DNA from: Cellulophaga baltica
Lineage (GTDB): Bacteria > Bacteroidota > Bacteroidia > Flavobacteriales > Flavobacteriaceae
NCBI RefSeq assembly: GCF_018861125.1
Contig: NZ_JAHKQN010000013.1
Span: 35,160-99,159 of the forward strand
Direction: 5' to 3'
DNA: 64,000 nucleotides
Shown: one piece after another, positions 18,827-28,489 of the stretch
Layout: the number at the start of each line of letters is the position of its first letter
How positions within the stretch are numbered: the first letter of the stretch is position 1
Notes under the pieces: model-generated
Told to the model about the DNA's origin: nothing
Seen by the model: only the letters and a program-made list of their open reading frames with translations
Databases searched by the model: none
Position numbers and translations under genes: made by a program

Positions 18827-20407
18827 ATGCAGATAGATAATATCATAACGACACTTTCAATTATTGGTTTGACTAGTACTGTTTTCTATGCGATGTTTCG
18901 GGTAAGCAAGTATTCGTTTCTTCTGAATTTCATTTTGCTTTTGACCCTCGTAATCTTTGTTTTTGAAGGGAATGAATTAACATTGATTTTGTTGTATTTA
19001 GTTTGTCCGCTAGTATTAGTTAATACAGGACTATACGTTTTTCTGCATAAAACCGAGAACCCAAAAAATGGCGATAGCAAATACCAAGTTAATTTTGCAA
19101 CCACTAAAGGAAACTTCAAATTAGATAACATCAAACGTGGCGCATCCGTCATCGGTTCTGCGGGAAGTGGAAAAACCGAAAGTGTGGTTTATGGATTTCT
19201 AAAACATTTTCGGAAAGAGCGTTTTTGCGGAATCATTCACGATTACAAAGATTTTGAACTGACAGAAATGGCATATCCACTTTTTAAGGATAGCGATATT
19301 CCGTTTAAGGTTATTTCTTTTGATAAAATCATTCATCGGGTAAATCCTATTGCCCCACGCTATTTAGAGAACGAAGAAAGTGTAAACGAGGTGTCACGGG
19401 TATTAATTGAAAACCTTTTAGAGCAAAGAGAAAGTGGTTCAACGGGAACAACAAAATTTTTCAACGATGCTGCAGAAGGTTTAATTGGTGGATTAATTTG
19501 GAAACTAAAAACTACCTATCCACAATTCTGTACGCTACCACATTTAATTGCTATTTATCAATTTTTGGATACCGATAGCCTTATCCAATTTCTGGAAACC
19601 AACACCACATCGAGAGCAATGGCTGATGCATTTATTAGTGGTAAAGATTCCGAAAGACAAACCGCTGGTGTGAAAAGTACGCTAGCCAATGCGCTTAAAC
19701 TAATTAGTACACAGCGGATTTTTATGGCATTGTCTGCAGATGAAGTACCGCTAAACATAAATAGTTCTGAAAATCCTTGTGTAATTTCCGTTGTGAACAA
19801 TCCAAAATTTGAAACTTCGTATTCACCTGTGATTGCCACTATTATTCACACAATCACCAAGCAAATGAGTGTACGAAATTCAGAACCATCCTTTCTTTTA
19901 ATGGAAGAAGCGCCTACAATACGACTTTTGAATATGCACCGTATTCCGGCAACCCTCAGAAGTTATGATATTTCTACCATCTATGTGATGCAGGATAAGA
20001 TTCAAAATGATATGATGTATGGCGATAAAGCAAGCAAAGCTATTTTGAGCAATCTGTCCTACCAGTTTTTCGGTAAAGTCAATGACCCAGATACCGCAAA
20101 ATATTACGAACGCTTTTTTGAAATCATTAAAGACCCAACCAAGAGCATAAGTCGTGGACATAATCTTGATTTTGATACACGAATTACTACTGGAGAGAAA
20201 GAAATCCCAAAGATAAGAGCTGATGTTTTCTTTAGATTAAAGCAGGGAGAATTTATAACTTATGCTGATGGAAAAGATAAAAAAGTTCGGTTTAGGTTAG
20301 ATAATATTCAAAGGGAACTTCCTAAAGAATCGAAGCAGTTTTCTCAGGCGGATTTAGCGGCTAATTTTGAGCGGGTATATGATGAGGCGAAGTCGATATT
20401 TAGTTGA
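18827..20407 (+). CDS. VirD4/TraG-type conjugative coupling protein
   Basis: ATPase that brings the relaxase-DNA complex to the secretion channel. Two to three N-terminal hydrophobic segments (residues about 5-75) anchor it; the Walker A motif GSAGSGKT is at 110-117 and Walker B reads FLLMEEAP. The C-terminal part keeps the VMQDKIQNDMMYG region seen in this family. It starts 5 bp after the relaxase gene, so the mobilization proteins and coupling protein form one plus-strand operon, separate from the minus-strand channel operon. Confidence 0.92.
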   Translation: MQIDNIITTLSIIGLTSTVFYAMFRVSKYSFLLNFILLLTLVIFVFEGNELTLILLYLVCPLVLVNTGLYVFLHKTENPKNGDSKYQVNFATTKGNFKLDNIKRGASVIGSAGSGKTESVVYGFLKHFRKERFCGIIHDYKDFELTEMAYPLFKDSDIPFKVISFDKIIHRVNPIAPRYLENEESVNEVSRVLIENLLEQRESGSTGTTKFFNDAAEGLIGGLIWKLKTTYPQFCTLPHLIAIYQFLDTDSLIQFLETNTTSRAMADAFISGKDSERQTAGVKSTLANALKLISTQRIFMALSADEVPLNINSSENPCVISVVNNPKFETSYSPVIATIIHTITKQMSVRNSEPSFLLMEEAPTIRLLNMHRIPATLRSYDISTIYVMQDKIQNDMMYGDKASKAILSNLSYQFFGKVNDPDTAKYYERFFEIIKDPTKSISRGHNLDFDTRITTGEKEIPKIRADVFFRLKQGEFITYADGKDKKVRFRLDNIQRELPKESKQFSQADLAANFERVYDEAKSIFS

Positions 20408-20495
20408 GATTAAATATGTTGAGATTAAATTCACAAATCCTTTGGCATAGTCCTAAAATTATTGCATTATTAAATCTTAAATACTAATGTGATAA

Positions 20496-23153
20496 ATGGA
20501 AATAGGGGCAAATTTTTTTAGAGCAGACTTACACATACATTCATACGGGGAATTCGGTTCTTATGATGTCAAAGATGCAACAATGACACCAGAAGCGATT
20601 GTTGATACCGCTATCGATAAGGGATTAAAGATTATTAGCATTACCGACCATAATGAAATATTCAATTCAAATACCGCAATAAACTATGCCGAGGGTAAGG
20701 ATATTTTAGTAATTCCAGGTATTGAAGTAACTACTACTCAAGGACATTTGTTATTGTACTTCGACACCTTTCAGGGTTTGAGGTCTTTTAATGGTAAATT
20801 GACTATTAGCGATGATAAGAAAACGACATCTCAAGGTATAGTGGAATGCTTGGATTTTGCATATCAATTAGGTGGAGTTGGTGTTTTGGCACATATTGAA
20901 CTTGACTCAGGATTTGAAAAGACCATTGGTCGGTATGGACCGCCAATTGAGGAAATATTCTGTCATCATAATCTTCTAGGACTTGAGATATCTAAGAAAG
21001 AGAATTTCAACCTCTATAGCGATGCGGATGATGATGCAAATAGAAAAAGACTTGTCGGTTTGAGACGTACAGATTTACTTTTAGATGAAGACCAAATTTT
21101 GCCTAAGTTAATGGGTTCGGATTCTCACACATTGAACAAATTAGGAACTAATGCCGAAGGAAATGAAAAATTAACTAGAATAAAAGTTGATGAATTGAAC
21201 TTTCACGCTTTTAAGGTTGCATTATTGAGCCACGAATCAAGAATAAGACTTGAAGATTTAATTCCTGAACAAAGACCAGTTTTCAATAATATTTCTCTTG
21301 AAGGCGGGCTGTTAGATAAAATGGATATTGATTTAAGCCCAAATTTAACCTGTATTATTGGTAGTCGCGGCGCAGGTAAGTCAACCCTTTTAGAAACCTT
21401 GCGCGAAACATCAGGAAATAAATCTTCATCTAAAGTTGTTGACTCTGAAGTATGGCCACAAAAAATTGAATTGAAATATACGGACGAAGCTGGGCAAACT
21501 ATTGAATTTTCAAGGGAGAAAAATAACGAAACACAAAATATTACAGACCCAATTAATGGAATTTCAAAGATTGATATTGAAAGTTACGGTCAAGGAGAAA
21601 CAGCAGATACTATTCAGCATAGCGATGAAAATCCAACAGTATTAATCGATTTTCTGGATGAGTTTTTAGACTTGCAAACATTGGTTTCAGAAGACAAAGA
21701 GATTATTGCCGAATTACTGGAGAATCAAAGTGAATCAAGAAAACTGAGACTAGAGCTTCTTAGCCTCGTTGAGACAAAAAAAGCCTTAAAAAATGAGCAA
21801 AAAAAATTAGAAAATCTTAAGAAACAAAAGGCAGGCGACTTGGTAAAATATCAAAATGCGCTTATAAAGGAAAGGCAGATAAGGAAAGATTTAATAGATG
21901 ACTTAAAACAGTTAATTCAAACGTACAGAGATATTTTGAACGATGAAGAAACGTTCGAAAATTTTGAGCAGCTATCCGATGATGAAATCGTCGTTGGAAA
22001 GGATTACTTCCAAAAGGTAAAGGATATTGTTAGTGATTTTTCAACTATCGTTAAATCTAAAGCAGGGGAACTTAATGAAGCTCTAGGGACTAAGGTTGAA
22101 GAATTAAGAACAGAACTTAAAAATTGGGCAGCAAAAGAAAAGACAATTCAAAGCCAAATGGATACTAAAAAGAAAGAGTTAGAAGCTCAGGGTATTCCAT
22201 TTGATTTAGGGAAAATCAATCAGATTTCCAAAGATATTATTGATTTGACCAGTAGGGTTAAAAAGCTTGAGAGCAGTAAAAAATTATTAGCCCAGCTTCA
22301 AAAAGACCGCAAAGAACTAATGACCCGGAGAAAGGACATCAAACAGAGAATTTTTTATTTCAGAAATGATTTTGCGCAAACTATAAATGAGAATTTAAAG
22401 AATACGCTTGACGGCTTATTCATTAATGTCAAATACGACCAGGGCAATTATTCTGATGAATTTGAACAGCTTTTAAAGGTAACTATGGATTGGAGAACTT
22501 CTCAAGTGCCAAGAGCTAATTTAATTACTAAAAGATTGTCGCCAATTGAATTTGTAGATGTATGTATTCGAAAAGATGTTAATGCCTTGACGGCTTTGGA
22601 AGATGAGGAAGGAAAAAGATTTGTGGGGGAATATGAAGCACAAAATATAATAAATAGAATTCTAAAGGATTTTACCTACGAGGAATTCGAAGCCTTGCCA
22701 TTTGAAGATAGACCATCAATTTCAGTAACAAGGTTGTACAAGGATGAAGATACTGGCAAGACTCTAAGAAACACAAAATCAATATCACAACTCTCTTTAG
22801 GTCAACAGCAGTCAGTATTGTTAGGTATTCTAATGCTTTCAAAAAGTACGACCCCATTGATTATTGACCAACCAGAAGATAACTTGGATAGCGAATTTAT
22901 TTTTAAAACCATTGTAAAAAACTTAAGGAAAATCAAGGAATCTAGACAAGTAATTATTGTAACACATAATCCAAATATTGCTGTATTGGGCGATGCAGAA
23001 TTAATAATTCCATTAAAAAGTACAAGCGTAAAATCACACGTTTTGGAAGCTGGTTCTATTGACCGGAAGGGCACTAGGGAAATTAGTTGCGAAATTCTCG
23101 AAGGTGGCAAATCTGCCTTTAAACAACGACAATTAATATATGGAATTAAGTAG
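20496..23153 (+). CDS. PHP-domain SMC-like ATPase (TrlF-type)
   Basis: Two-part protein of 885 aa. The N-terminal PHP metal-dependent phosphoesterase domain has all expected ligands: H13-x-H15, D51-H52, E77, H133 and D209-S-H211. An ABC/SMC-like ATPase follows: Walker A GSRGAGKST at 289-297, a long coiled coil (about 390-640), the signature SLGQQQ near 767, and Walker B LIIDQPEDN with IIVTHNPN. It resembles the family annotated as TrlF AAA-like ATPases, and PHP-ATPases of this layout are suspected nucleases in phage defence. It opens cargo cassette A, 88 bp after the coupling protein gene. Cleavage of nucleic acid is inferred. Confidence 0.88.
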   Translation: MEIGANFFRADLHIHSYGEFGSYDVKDATMTPEAIVDTAIDKGLKIISITDHNEIFNSNTAINYAEGKDILVIPGIEVTTTQGHLLLYFDTFQGLRSFNGKLTISDDKKTTSQGIVECLDFAYQLGGVGVLAHIELDSGFEKTIGRYGPPIEEIFCHHNLLGLEISKKENFNLYSDADDDANRKRLVGLRRTDLLLDEDQILPKLMGSDSHTLNKLGTNAEGNEKLTRIKVDELNFHAFKVALLSHESRIRLEDLIPEQRPVFNNISLEGGLLDKMDIDLSPNLTCIIGSRGAGKSTLLETLRETSGNKSSSKVVDSEVWPQKIELKYTDEAGQTIEFSREKNNETQNITDPINGISKIDIESYGQGETADTIQHSDENPTVLIDFLDEFLDLQTLVSEDKEIIAELLENQSESRKLRLELLSLVETKKALKNEQKKLENLKKQKAGDLVKYQNALIKERQIRKDLIDDLKQLIQTYRDILNDEETFENFEQLSDDEIVVGKDYFQKVKDIVSDFSTIVKSKAGELNEALGTKVEELRTELKNWAAKEKTIQSQMDTKKKELEAQGIPFDLGKINQISKDIIDLTSRVKKLESSKKLLAQLQKDRKELMTRRKDIKQRIFYFRNDFAQTINENLKNTLDGLFINVKYDQGNYSDEFEQLLKVTMDWRTSQVPRANLITKRLSPIEFVDVCIRKDVNALTALEDEEGKRFVGEYEAQNIINRILKDFTYEEFEALPFEDRPSISVTRLYKDEDTGKTLRNTKSISQLSLGQQQSVLLGILMLSKSTTPLIIDQPEDNLDSEFIFKTIVKNLRKIKESRQVIIVTHNPNIAVLGDAELIIPLKSTSVKSHVLEAGSIDRKGTREISCEILEGGKSAFKQRQLIYGIK

Positions 23154-23225
23154 GCATAGTGATGAATCAAACCCATTCTCACAACTTAATATTATTATCT
23201 TTACTGTCCGATTTTATTTGAATTA

Positions 23226-24626
23226 ATGACCGAAACAAACCGCATAGAATATAAACGAGAATTGTCCGATGGGCTTGAAAAAGAGGTTATCGCATTCCTA
23301 AACTACCGTGAAGGTGGTATTCTATACATTGGCATTGATAAAGACGGAAAGACTTATGGTTTGGCAGATGCAGATGGCGACCAATTGAAGATTAAGGATA
23401 GACTCAAAAATAATATCCGCCCTTCAGCACTTGGTTTGTTCGATATTGTGAGTGAGGAAAAAGACAACAAGAATATTCTGAAAATTATTGTAGCCAGCGG
23501 TCCAGAAAAACCATATCATCTTAAAAAATATGGGATGAGTGAAAAGGGATGTTTCGTTCGTTTAGGTTCAGCAGCCGAACCGATGCCACAAAAAATGATT
23601 GATGAGCTGTTTGCTAAACGTACCCGAAATTCCATTAGTAAAATTAGAGCTAGTCGACAGGATTTGAGCTTTAGCCAGTTGAAAATTTACTACGAGGAAT
23701 CGGGATATACCCTCGGCAAAGCATTTTCAAAGAATTTAGAATTACTGACTGAAGATGGCGCGTTCAATTATGCTGCATATCTTTTGGCAGATAAAAACAA
23801 TACCTCTATTAAGGTTGCTAAGTATTCTGGCATAACCCGAACAGACTTAATAGAAAGCAACGAATACGGTCACGAATGTTTGGTAAAAGCTACTAAGCAA
23901 GTAATAGATAAAATTGCAGTTGAGAACAGAACTACAACAAAAATCACATCGAAAGAAAGGCAACAGGCTAATCTTTGGAATCCCATTGCATTACGAGAGG
24001 CTATTATTAATGCCTTTGTGCATAACGACTATACAAATGAGATTACCCCAAAGTTTGAAGTTTTTGCGGATAGAATTGAAATTACATCGGCTGGTGGTCT
24101 ACCTGAAGGATTGAGCAAGCAAGAATTTTTTGAAGGCTTTTCAGTTCCACGTAACAAGGAACTGATGCGTATTTTCAAGGATTTAGAACTGGTGGAGCAA
24201 TTAGGTTCTGGTATTCCTCGAATTTTAGGACATTATGGAAAAGAAAGTTTTAGTTTTTCTGATAATTTCCTAAGAATGACATTTGTAATTCAAGAAAACA
24301 CTAATGAAACTTCTATTAAAGTTGATGATAAAGAAGATAATCAAAAAGGTGGTGTAATAGGTGGTGTAATAGGTGGTGCAATAGGTAGTGTAAAAGGTGG
24401 TGCAATTGATGCAGCTGAAGCTTTAACTAAAAGACAAAAAGAAGTACTTAAACTTATTGCTGCAAGTCCTTCTATAACATATAATGAAGTAGCAGAAGCT
24501 TTAGGTATTAATGAATCTGCTGTCGGTAAACATATTACAGCTATTAAGAATAAAGGCTTTTTAGTACGTCACGGCGATACAAGAGGTTATTGGGAAATTA
24601 AGTTGGAAAATAAAAGCCAAAAATAG
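23226..24626 (+). CDS. AlbA/Schlafen-type ATP-binding regulator with wHTH
   Basis: A 466-residue protein with an N-terminal AlbA_2/Schlafen-like domain (residues about 1-120, IEYKRELSDG and GGILYIGIDKDG), a GHKL-type ATP-binding segment of the HATPase_c_4 kind (LREAIINAFVHNDY, about 254-267, and LEQLGSGIPRI), a Gly-rich GGVI-repeat linker at 375-394 and a C-terminal winged HTH (about 405-455). Proteins of this build are usually called putative transcriptional regulators and are frequent in defence islands. It lies 72 bp after the PHP-ATPase gene and 2 bp before the DUF4238 gene. Confidence 0.88.
   Translation: MTETNRIEYKRELSDGLEKEVIAFLNYREGGILYIGIDKDGKTYGLADADGDQLKIKDRLKNNIRPSALGLFDIVSEEKDNKNILKIIVASGPEKPYHLKKYGMSEKGCFVRLGSAAEPMPQKMIDELFAKRTRNSISKIRASRQDLSFSQLKIYYEESGYTLGKAFSKNLELLTEDGAFNYAAYLLADKNNTSIKVAKYSGITRTDLIESNEYGHECLVKATKQVIDKIAVENRTTTKITSKERQQANLWNPIALREAIINAFVHNDYTNEITPKFEVFADRIEITSAGGLPEGLSKQEFFEGFSVPRNKELMRIFKDLELVEQLGSGIPRILGHYGKESFSFSDNFLRMTFVIQENTNETSIKVDDKEDNQKGGVIGGVIGGAIGSVKGGAIDAAEALTKRQKEVLKLIAASPSITYNEVAEALGINESAVGKHITAIKNKGFLVRHGDTRGYWEIKLENKSQK
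24348..24407 (+). repeat. 12-bp tandem repeat in regulator gene
   Basis: Five consecutive 12-bp units related to GGTGGTGTAATA (two identical, three with 1 to 3 changes) encode GGVI-GGVI-GGAI-GSVK-GGAI, a flexible linker. The unit length is a multiple of three, so copy-number changes would alter linker length without breaking the frame. Confidence 0.85.
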
Positions 24627-24628
24627 AA

Positions 24629-25699
24629 GTGGCTAATAAAAAAAGACAGCATTTCATATCCCAATTCTTACTAAGAAGCTTTTCAATTGCAACCAATTTA
24701 AAGTCAATTAATTTATATCTAAAAGGTACTGATAAAGTTATTGAAAGCGCCCCTATTAAATCTCAGGCGCAGCAAAAATATTATTACGGACAGGATGCAA
24801 TTTTTGAGGATTATTTAGCGCATAGTGAAAATACGGCTTCTAAAGTAATAAATCATATTAAACAAGACTATGCCCTTCCAAACTTAGAAACAAAGAACTA
24901 TTCTTTCTTACTTCATTTTGTAATGATGTATGCTTTTAGAACAAAAGCGTCTGTCGCAAATACAGAAGAAAAGATAAATTCTGGTATTCGGAAAATTGCA
25001 CAATATGATAAAAGTTTAAGCAAAATAGATTTTTCAAAATATAGAGTAGCGCATCCAGAACCAGCAGCTTTTAATTTAGCTCATAATATGGACAATTGGG
25101 TTATAACAGGCGATTTGAGTTTGGGTCTGTTAAAAAACGAGACGACTACAGAATTTATAATTTCAGATAATCCATTTATACAATTTAACCCTATCCAGTT
25201 ATCACGAAAAAAATCCCCTAATAACGGTGGTTTATTAAGTACTGGATTGATAATTTTCTTTCCTATTTCACCGAAGCTATATTTAATTTACTACGATAAA
25301 TGGGCGTATAAGATAAATTTTGATGATGAACGTTCGGTATCTCTAACCGATGATTATGATATTCATAACCTAAATCTTTTACAAGCCATATCATCAGAAG
25401 AGACAATTTATTTTTCATCAGAAAAGAATACCCAATACATTAAAAACTTAGCAGATGAAGCTTCCTGGCACAAGAAAGACAAACACGTTAATGATGAAGT
25501 AGAAGATAAAAAAAATCCAGACAAGAAATTGTTACTCTCATATTACTTAGAGCATTTGTACAATCCTGATTTTACATTTATTAAACTGACCGACGCCGCT
25601 CGAATGTCAAAAGATAGTATAGGTATGAATTCGTATCGCAACGATGAAATTGTTGAGTGGATGAAAATGGATAAAAGTAAATTGAAAAGGAATAATTAG
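24629..25699 (+). CDS. DUF4238 protein
   Basis: A 356-residue protein with the DUF4238 hallmarks: the N-terminal KKRQHFISQFLLRSFS motif, a central FIISDNPF segment and the FPISPKLYLIYY segment. The start codon is GTG at 24629, two bases after the stop of the preceding gene, which makes translational coupling likely; no ATG is available near this conserved N-terminus. Biochemical function of the family is unknown. Tight coupling to the AlbA-type gene suggests that both work in the same cassette. Confidence 0.85.
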   Translation: MANKKRQHFISQFLLRSFSIATNLKSINLYLKGTDKVIESAPIKSQAQQKYYYGQDAIFEDYLAHSENTASKVINHIKQDYALPNLETKNYSFLLHFVMMYAFRTKASVANTEEKINSGIRKIAQYDKSLSKIDFSKYRVAHPEPAAFNLAHNMDNWVITGDLSLGLLKNETTTEFIISDNPFIQFNPIQLSRKKSPNNGGLLSTGLIIFFPISPKLYLIYYDKWAYKINFDDERSVSLTDDYDIHNLNLLQAISSEETIYFSSEKNTQYIKNLADEASWHKKDKHVNDEVEDKKNPDKKLLLSYYLEHLYNPDFTFIKLTDAARMSKDSIGMNSYRNDEIVEWMKMDKSKLKRNN

Positions 25700-25706
25700 G
25701 CTGTTT

Positions 25707-26069
25707 TCAAAATGACCCTTTTTCCCTCGGGCCTTTATTAGTCACTTTCCATTGACCATTTTTTTTGACGAGCTTAAAAATACCCGTCTTTCCATCATAG
25801 GACGTTTTGTATCTTACCCAAGCAATTTCACCATCAATGGCTTCATCTAAGATTTCTACCTCGATTTCTTTATCAGAATCTGACAACATATTTTGAACCG
25901 TAATCAAACTAGCATATCCTTCTGATGTGGTATGCTTCTTTAGAGCCGATTCATCTTTTGAGAAAAAACTTTTCGCAACAATTTCTGCGGTTTCTGTGTG
26001 GGACATATTCTTATTTTCTGTACAGGAAATAAATATAAGTACGAGTGAGCAAATGATTAATCTTTTCAT
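25707..26069 (-). CDS. Lipoprotein, DUF4878/NTF2-like
   Basis: A 120-residue protein with a signal peptide and lipobox (IFISC), followed by a small alpha/beta domain with ALKKHTTSEGYASL and KNGQWKVTNKG, which resembles DUF4878 lipoproteins of the NTF2-like fold. It is the last gene of the minus-strand conjugation operon, 7 bp after traN. It may be an element-specific lipoprotein acting at the envelope, for example in stabilising the channel or in exclusion, but nothing in the sequence proves this. Confidence 0.7.
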   Translation of the reverse strand: MKRLIICSLVLIFISCTENKNMSHTETAEIVAKSFFSKDESALKKHTTSEGYASLITVQNMLSDSDKEIEVEILDEAIDGEIAWVRYKTSYDGKTGIFKLVKKNGQWKVTNKGPREKGSF

Positions 26070-26076
26070 AATATTA

Positions 26077-26907
26077 TTAATTTGGGTTATTGATATATCT
26101 GTGTGATATCTTTAATTCAATATTTCGCTCGCCATCTTTCTCGTTCAATTCTAAAATTGCCCTGCGGTCATTGGATAATGAAAATTTGGGCAACACATAA
26201 ATGAATTGTAACATTTTACCCTCTGCAATTTTTGACGGTAGATTGTGCTTGTAAATAGGTTCTTGATACAAACTCTGTAAAGATTTCTTTTTTCCTTTTT
26301 GACGAGTCTCGATTGAAAGGTTCAAGAAATTTAAATCGTAATCCAAGGTAGAATTATTCTCAATCTGGATAACGAAGTAGAGTTCTTCTTTATCAAAAAC
26401 AATATTCTCAACACTCAAAACAATGCCTTCGTTTCGCTTCTTAATTCGACCGATGCGTTGGTTTCTGTCAAGAAGATAAGAACAGAATTTTTGATAATAG
26501 TATGTTCTGTTATCTATACTTTTTTCAGAAGTATTAACCTGAATCGAGTCGATTACTATTGGCTTTTCATTCCCGATACTATTTGATAGTGGGATGAAAT
26601 AATTGAGCTTTGCTAGCTGCTTTTTATACCTGACAATATACGAAAAAATTGAACCACTTCTGTTGACTACCAGCAGATTACTTTCCTTCCCAGGCTTTGC
26701 CTGAAGAAGTCCAAAATATTGTTCTTTTTCACGATTGTAGGTAAAGACAAAATTATCTGAACCGGTTATACCTTGTCTTATGGGTTCTGGAAAAAACAGG
26801 GCTACGTTTTTGGTGTCGTTTGCATAAATGGTATCGAGGACTGTGTTTGTTTGCGCTTTTGCAAAAGCCGAAATAGACACAATCAATATTAGGATTATTG
26901 TTCTCAT
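26077..26907 (-). CDS. traN: Conjugative transfer protein TraN (DUF4138)
   Basis: Periplasmic/outer-membrane component of the Bacteroidetes conjugation channel. A signal peptide ends in SAFAKAQ and is followed by the typical TraN N-terminus (NDTKNVALFFPEPIRQGITG) and a C-terminal domain of beta strands. At 276 aa it is close to the usual length. Its start overlaps the traM stop (ATGA), indicating coupled translation. Relation to VirB9 is suggested by analogy in position next to the VirB10-like TraM. Confidence 0.87.
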   Translation of the reverse strand: MRTIILILIVSISAFAKAQTNTVLDTIYANDTKNVALFFPEPIRQGITGSDNFVFTYNREKEQYFGLLQAKPGKESNLLVVNRSGSIFSYIVRYKKQLAKLNYFIPLSNSIGNEKPIVIDSIQVNTSEKSIDNRTYYYQKFCSYLLDRNQRIGRIKKRNEGIVLSVENIVFDKEELYFVIQIENNSTLDYDLNFLNLSIETRQKGKKKSLQSLYQEPIYKHNLPSKIAEGKMLQFIYVLPKFSLSNDRRAILELNEKDGERNIELKISHRYINNPN

Positions 26908-27833
26908 AATTTTGGTTTTAGGATTAATCTGTAATTGTTCAGCACGGTTACTTTCACCCTTCGGTTAGAACGCCGAAATACTTGTGTAAGTCCGCCTACT
27001 TGTGGAACACTAGGAATATTGATGTCACCAATAATATCATCCAAAACTTCGGTGGTGGCTTCTGCCCGGAAATTGTTTTGCACATAGATGCCTTCACTAC
27101 CATCTTGCAAATCAAATGCTTTGAGCTTTGTAGGATGATGATTGATATTTTCGATTTCAATGAGCGCACGATTGGGCTGAAAACTAATAAACCCAAAAAC
27201 TGGCGTATTCTTTGGCATCAGCTTACCATTGATAGTTGCCGATTTAGTAAGGCGCATTCTTAATCTAGTATTTGCCGTTACGATTTGGTCGCCATCGACG
27301 ATGACATAGATAGTCTCATCGGTACTGCCTATAATTGAAAATTCATTCGGTTTAGGCGAAGCGGCAAAGAACAATTGATGTTCCAGACCTAATTCTTTCG
27401 CTTCAATTTTTTGTTCTCTTTTGATTTCAGCTGAATCAATTGATACTGCTTCCTTCTTAGCAATTTTCCTTTGCCCAAAGTTTTGATATTGCTTTTCAGA
27501 ATATTGAATCTTACCAGCGTCGTAAATACTATCTACAATACGTTCTTTTTCACGTTCCGGCAGGTCTGGGTCATAAAAGCCCAAGGAATCAATTAGTTTT
27601 TCATCGTAGATACTAGGTGCATTATTTTCACGAACTTCCTTTAGGTCATTAATAGCATCTAATTTTGAATCGTACTCTTTTTGGTTTTCCTCTAAATCGG
27701 GAATTAAGGTCTGTTCAAGATTTTCATTCTCACTTTTATCATCGCCCATAACCATTACAGAATAGGAAATCAGGAATATGAAAATCACAGCCAGTACAGC
27801 TGCAAAGACAATTTTATTTTTTTCTACTTTCAT
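26904..27833 (-). CDS. traM: Conjugative transfer protein TraM (VirB10-like)
   Basis: Channel protein with one N-terminal membrane segment (residues about 9-29), a charged periplasmic linker (about 30-160, many E, D, K and repeated DSLG/DSIY motifs) and a C-terminal beta domain (about 160-309) containing NTRLRMRLTKSATINGKLMP and the QVGGLTQVFRR segment. This layout is that of Bacteroidetes TraM, analogous to VirB10. It overlaps traN by 4 bp and is 30 bp after traK. Confidence 0.88.
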   Translation of the reverse strand: MKVEKNKIVFAAVLAVIFIFLISYSVMVMGDDKSENENLEQTLIPDLEENQKEYDSKLDAINDLKEVRENNAPSIYDEKLIDSLGFYDPDLPEREKERIVDSIYDAGKIQYSEKQYQNFGQRKIAKKEAVSIDSAEIKREQKIEAKELGLEHQLFFAASPKPNEFSIIGSTDETIYVIVDGDQIVTANTRLRMRLTKSATINGKLMPKNTPVFGFISFQPNRALIEIENINHHPTKLKAFDLQDGSEGIYVQNNFRAEATTEVLDDIIGDINIPSVPQVGGLTQVFRRSNRRVKVTVLNNYRLILKPKL

Positions 27834-27863
27834 AATCGTGGTTTTTAAATGCCGATTATCGGC

Positions 27864-28484
27864 TCAACTTTCATCGTTTAATTTTTTTAAGGTGTTCTCG
27901 AAATAGTTTGTAATTAACAATCCGTGTGGATTGTTTGGAAAATTTCTATCAACAGGAATTAAGTTTCCACTAGAAACAAGTTCGTAAGTGTCTATTATTG
28001 AACCTCTATTTATTTCAAAAACAGTAACCGTTTTAAAGACATATGTTCCGTTTTGTTCTTCGATTTGTGAATCAATACTCAGTACTTTCTGAACTAGCGA
28101 GTATTGCAGCAAACGGTTATAGACACCATCAGCTTTTTTCTGACGGTATAAATTGTCAACAGAACTATTACCTAGCCACAGCGCCTTTTCAAGATTCCGT
28201 TCATAATTACTGGCGTCAATGTTATAGAAATACTTGTAGAACAGGTCTAAATGAGCAAGAGCTTCAACCCTAAAATTTTCTTTTTGGGTAACGAGCTTCA
28301 GCGGAATAATGCTGCCATCTGTATTGATGGCAAAAGCACTATTGAGAGCATTTTTATTGGTGGTAAATGCCATCCAAAGTGAAAAGGTGCTGGATAACAT
28401 TGCAAAAATGACAACTGCTAACACGATAAACCTGTTCAATTTTAAGACTGCATAGATATTTTTATAAGGTGTTTTCATTTTCAT
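27864..28484 (-). CDS. traK: Conjugative transfer protein TraK (VirB8-like)
   Basis: A 206-residue protein with a short cytoplasmic N-terminus, a single membrane segment (residues about 18-38) and a periplasmic alpha/beta domain, as in TraK of Bacteroidetes conjugative transposons, which is the VirB8-like inner-membrane scaffold. The LDLFYKYFYNIDASNYERNL segment is characteristic. It lies 5 bp after traJ and before traM; the small TraL gene found at this position in some elements is not present. Confidence 0.88.
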   Translation of the reverse strand: MKMKTPYKNIYAVLKLNRFIVLAVVIFAMLSSTFSLWMAFTTNKNALNSAFAINTDGSIIPLKLVTQKENFRVEALAHLDLFYKYFYNIDASNYERNLEKALWLGNSSVDNLYRQKKADGVYNRLLQYSLVQKVLSIDSQIEEQNGTYVFKTVTVFEINRGSIIDTYELVSSGNLIPVDRNFPNNPHGLLITNYFENTLKKLNDES

Positions 28485-28489
28485 TGGAA

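Noticed and set aside
24348-24407. Possible CRISPR or phase-variable promoter repeat
   Set aside because: Units are 12 bp, without spacers, and lie in frame within a coding sequence.
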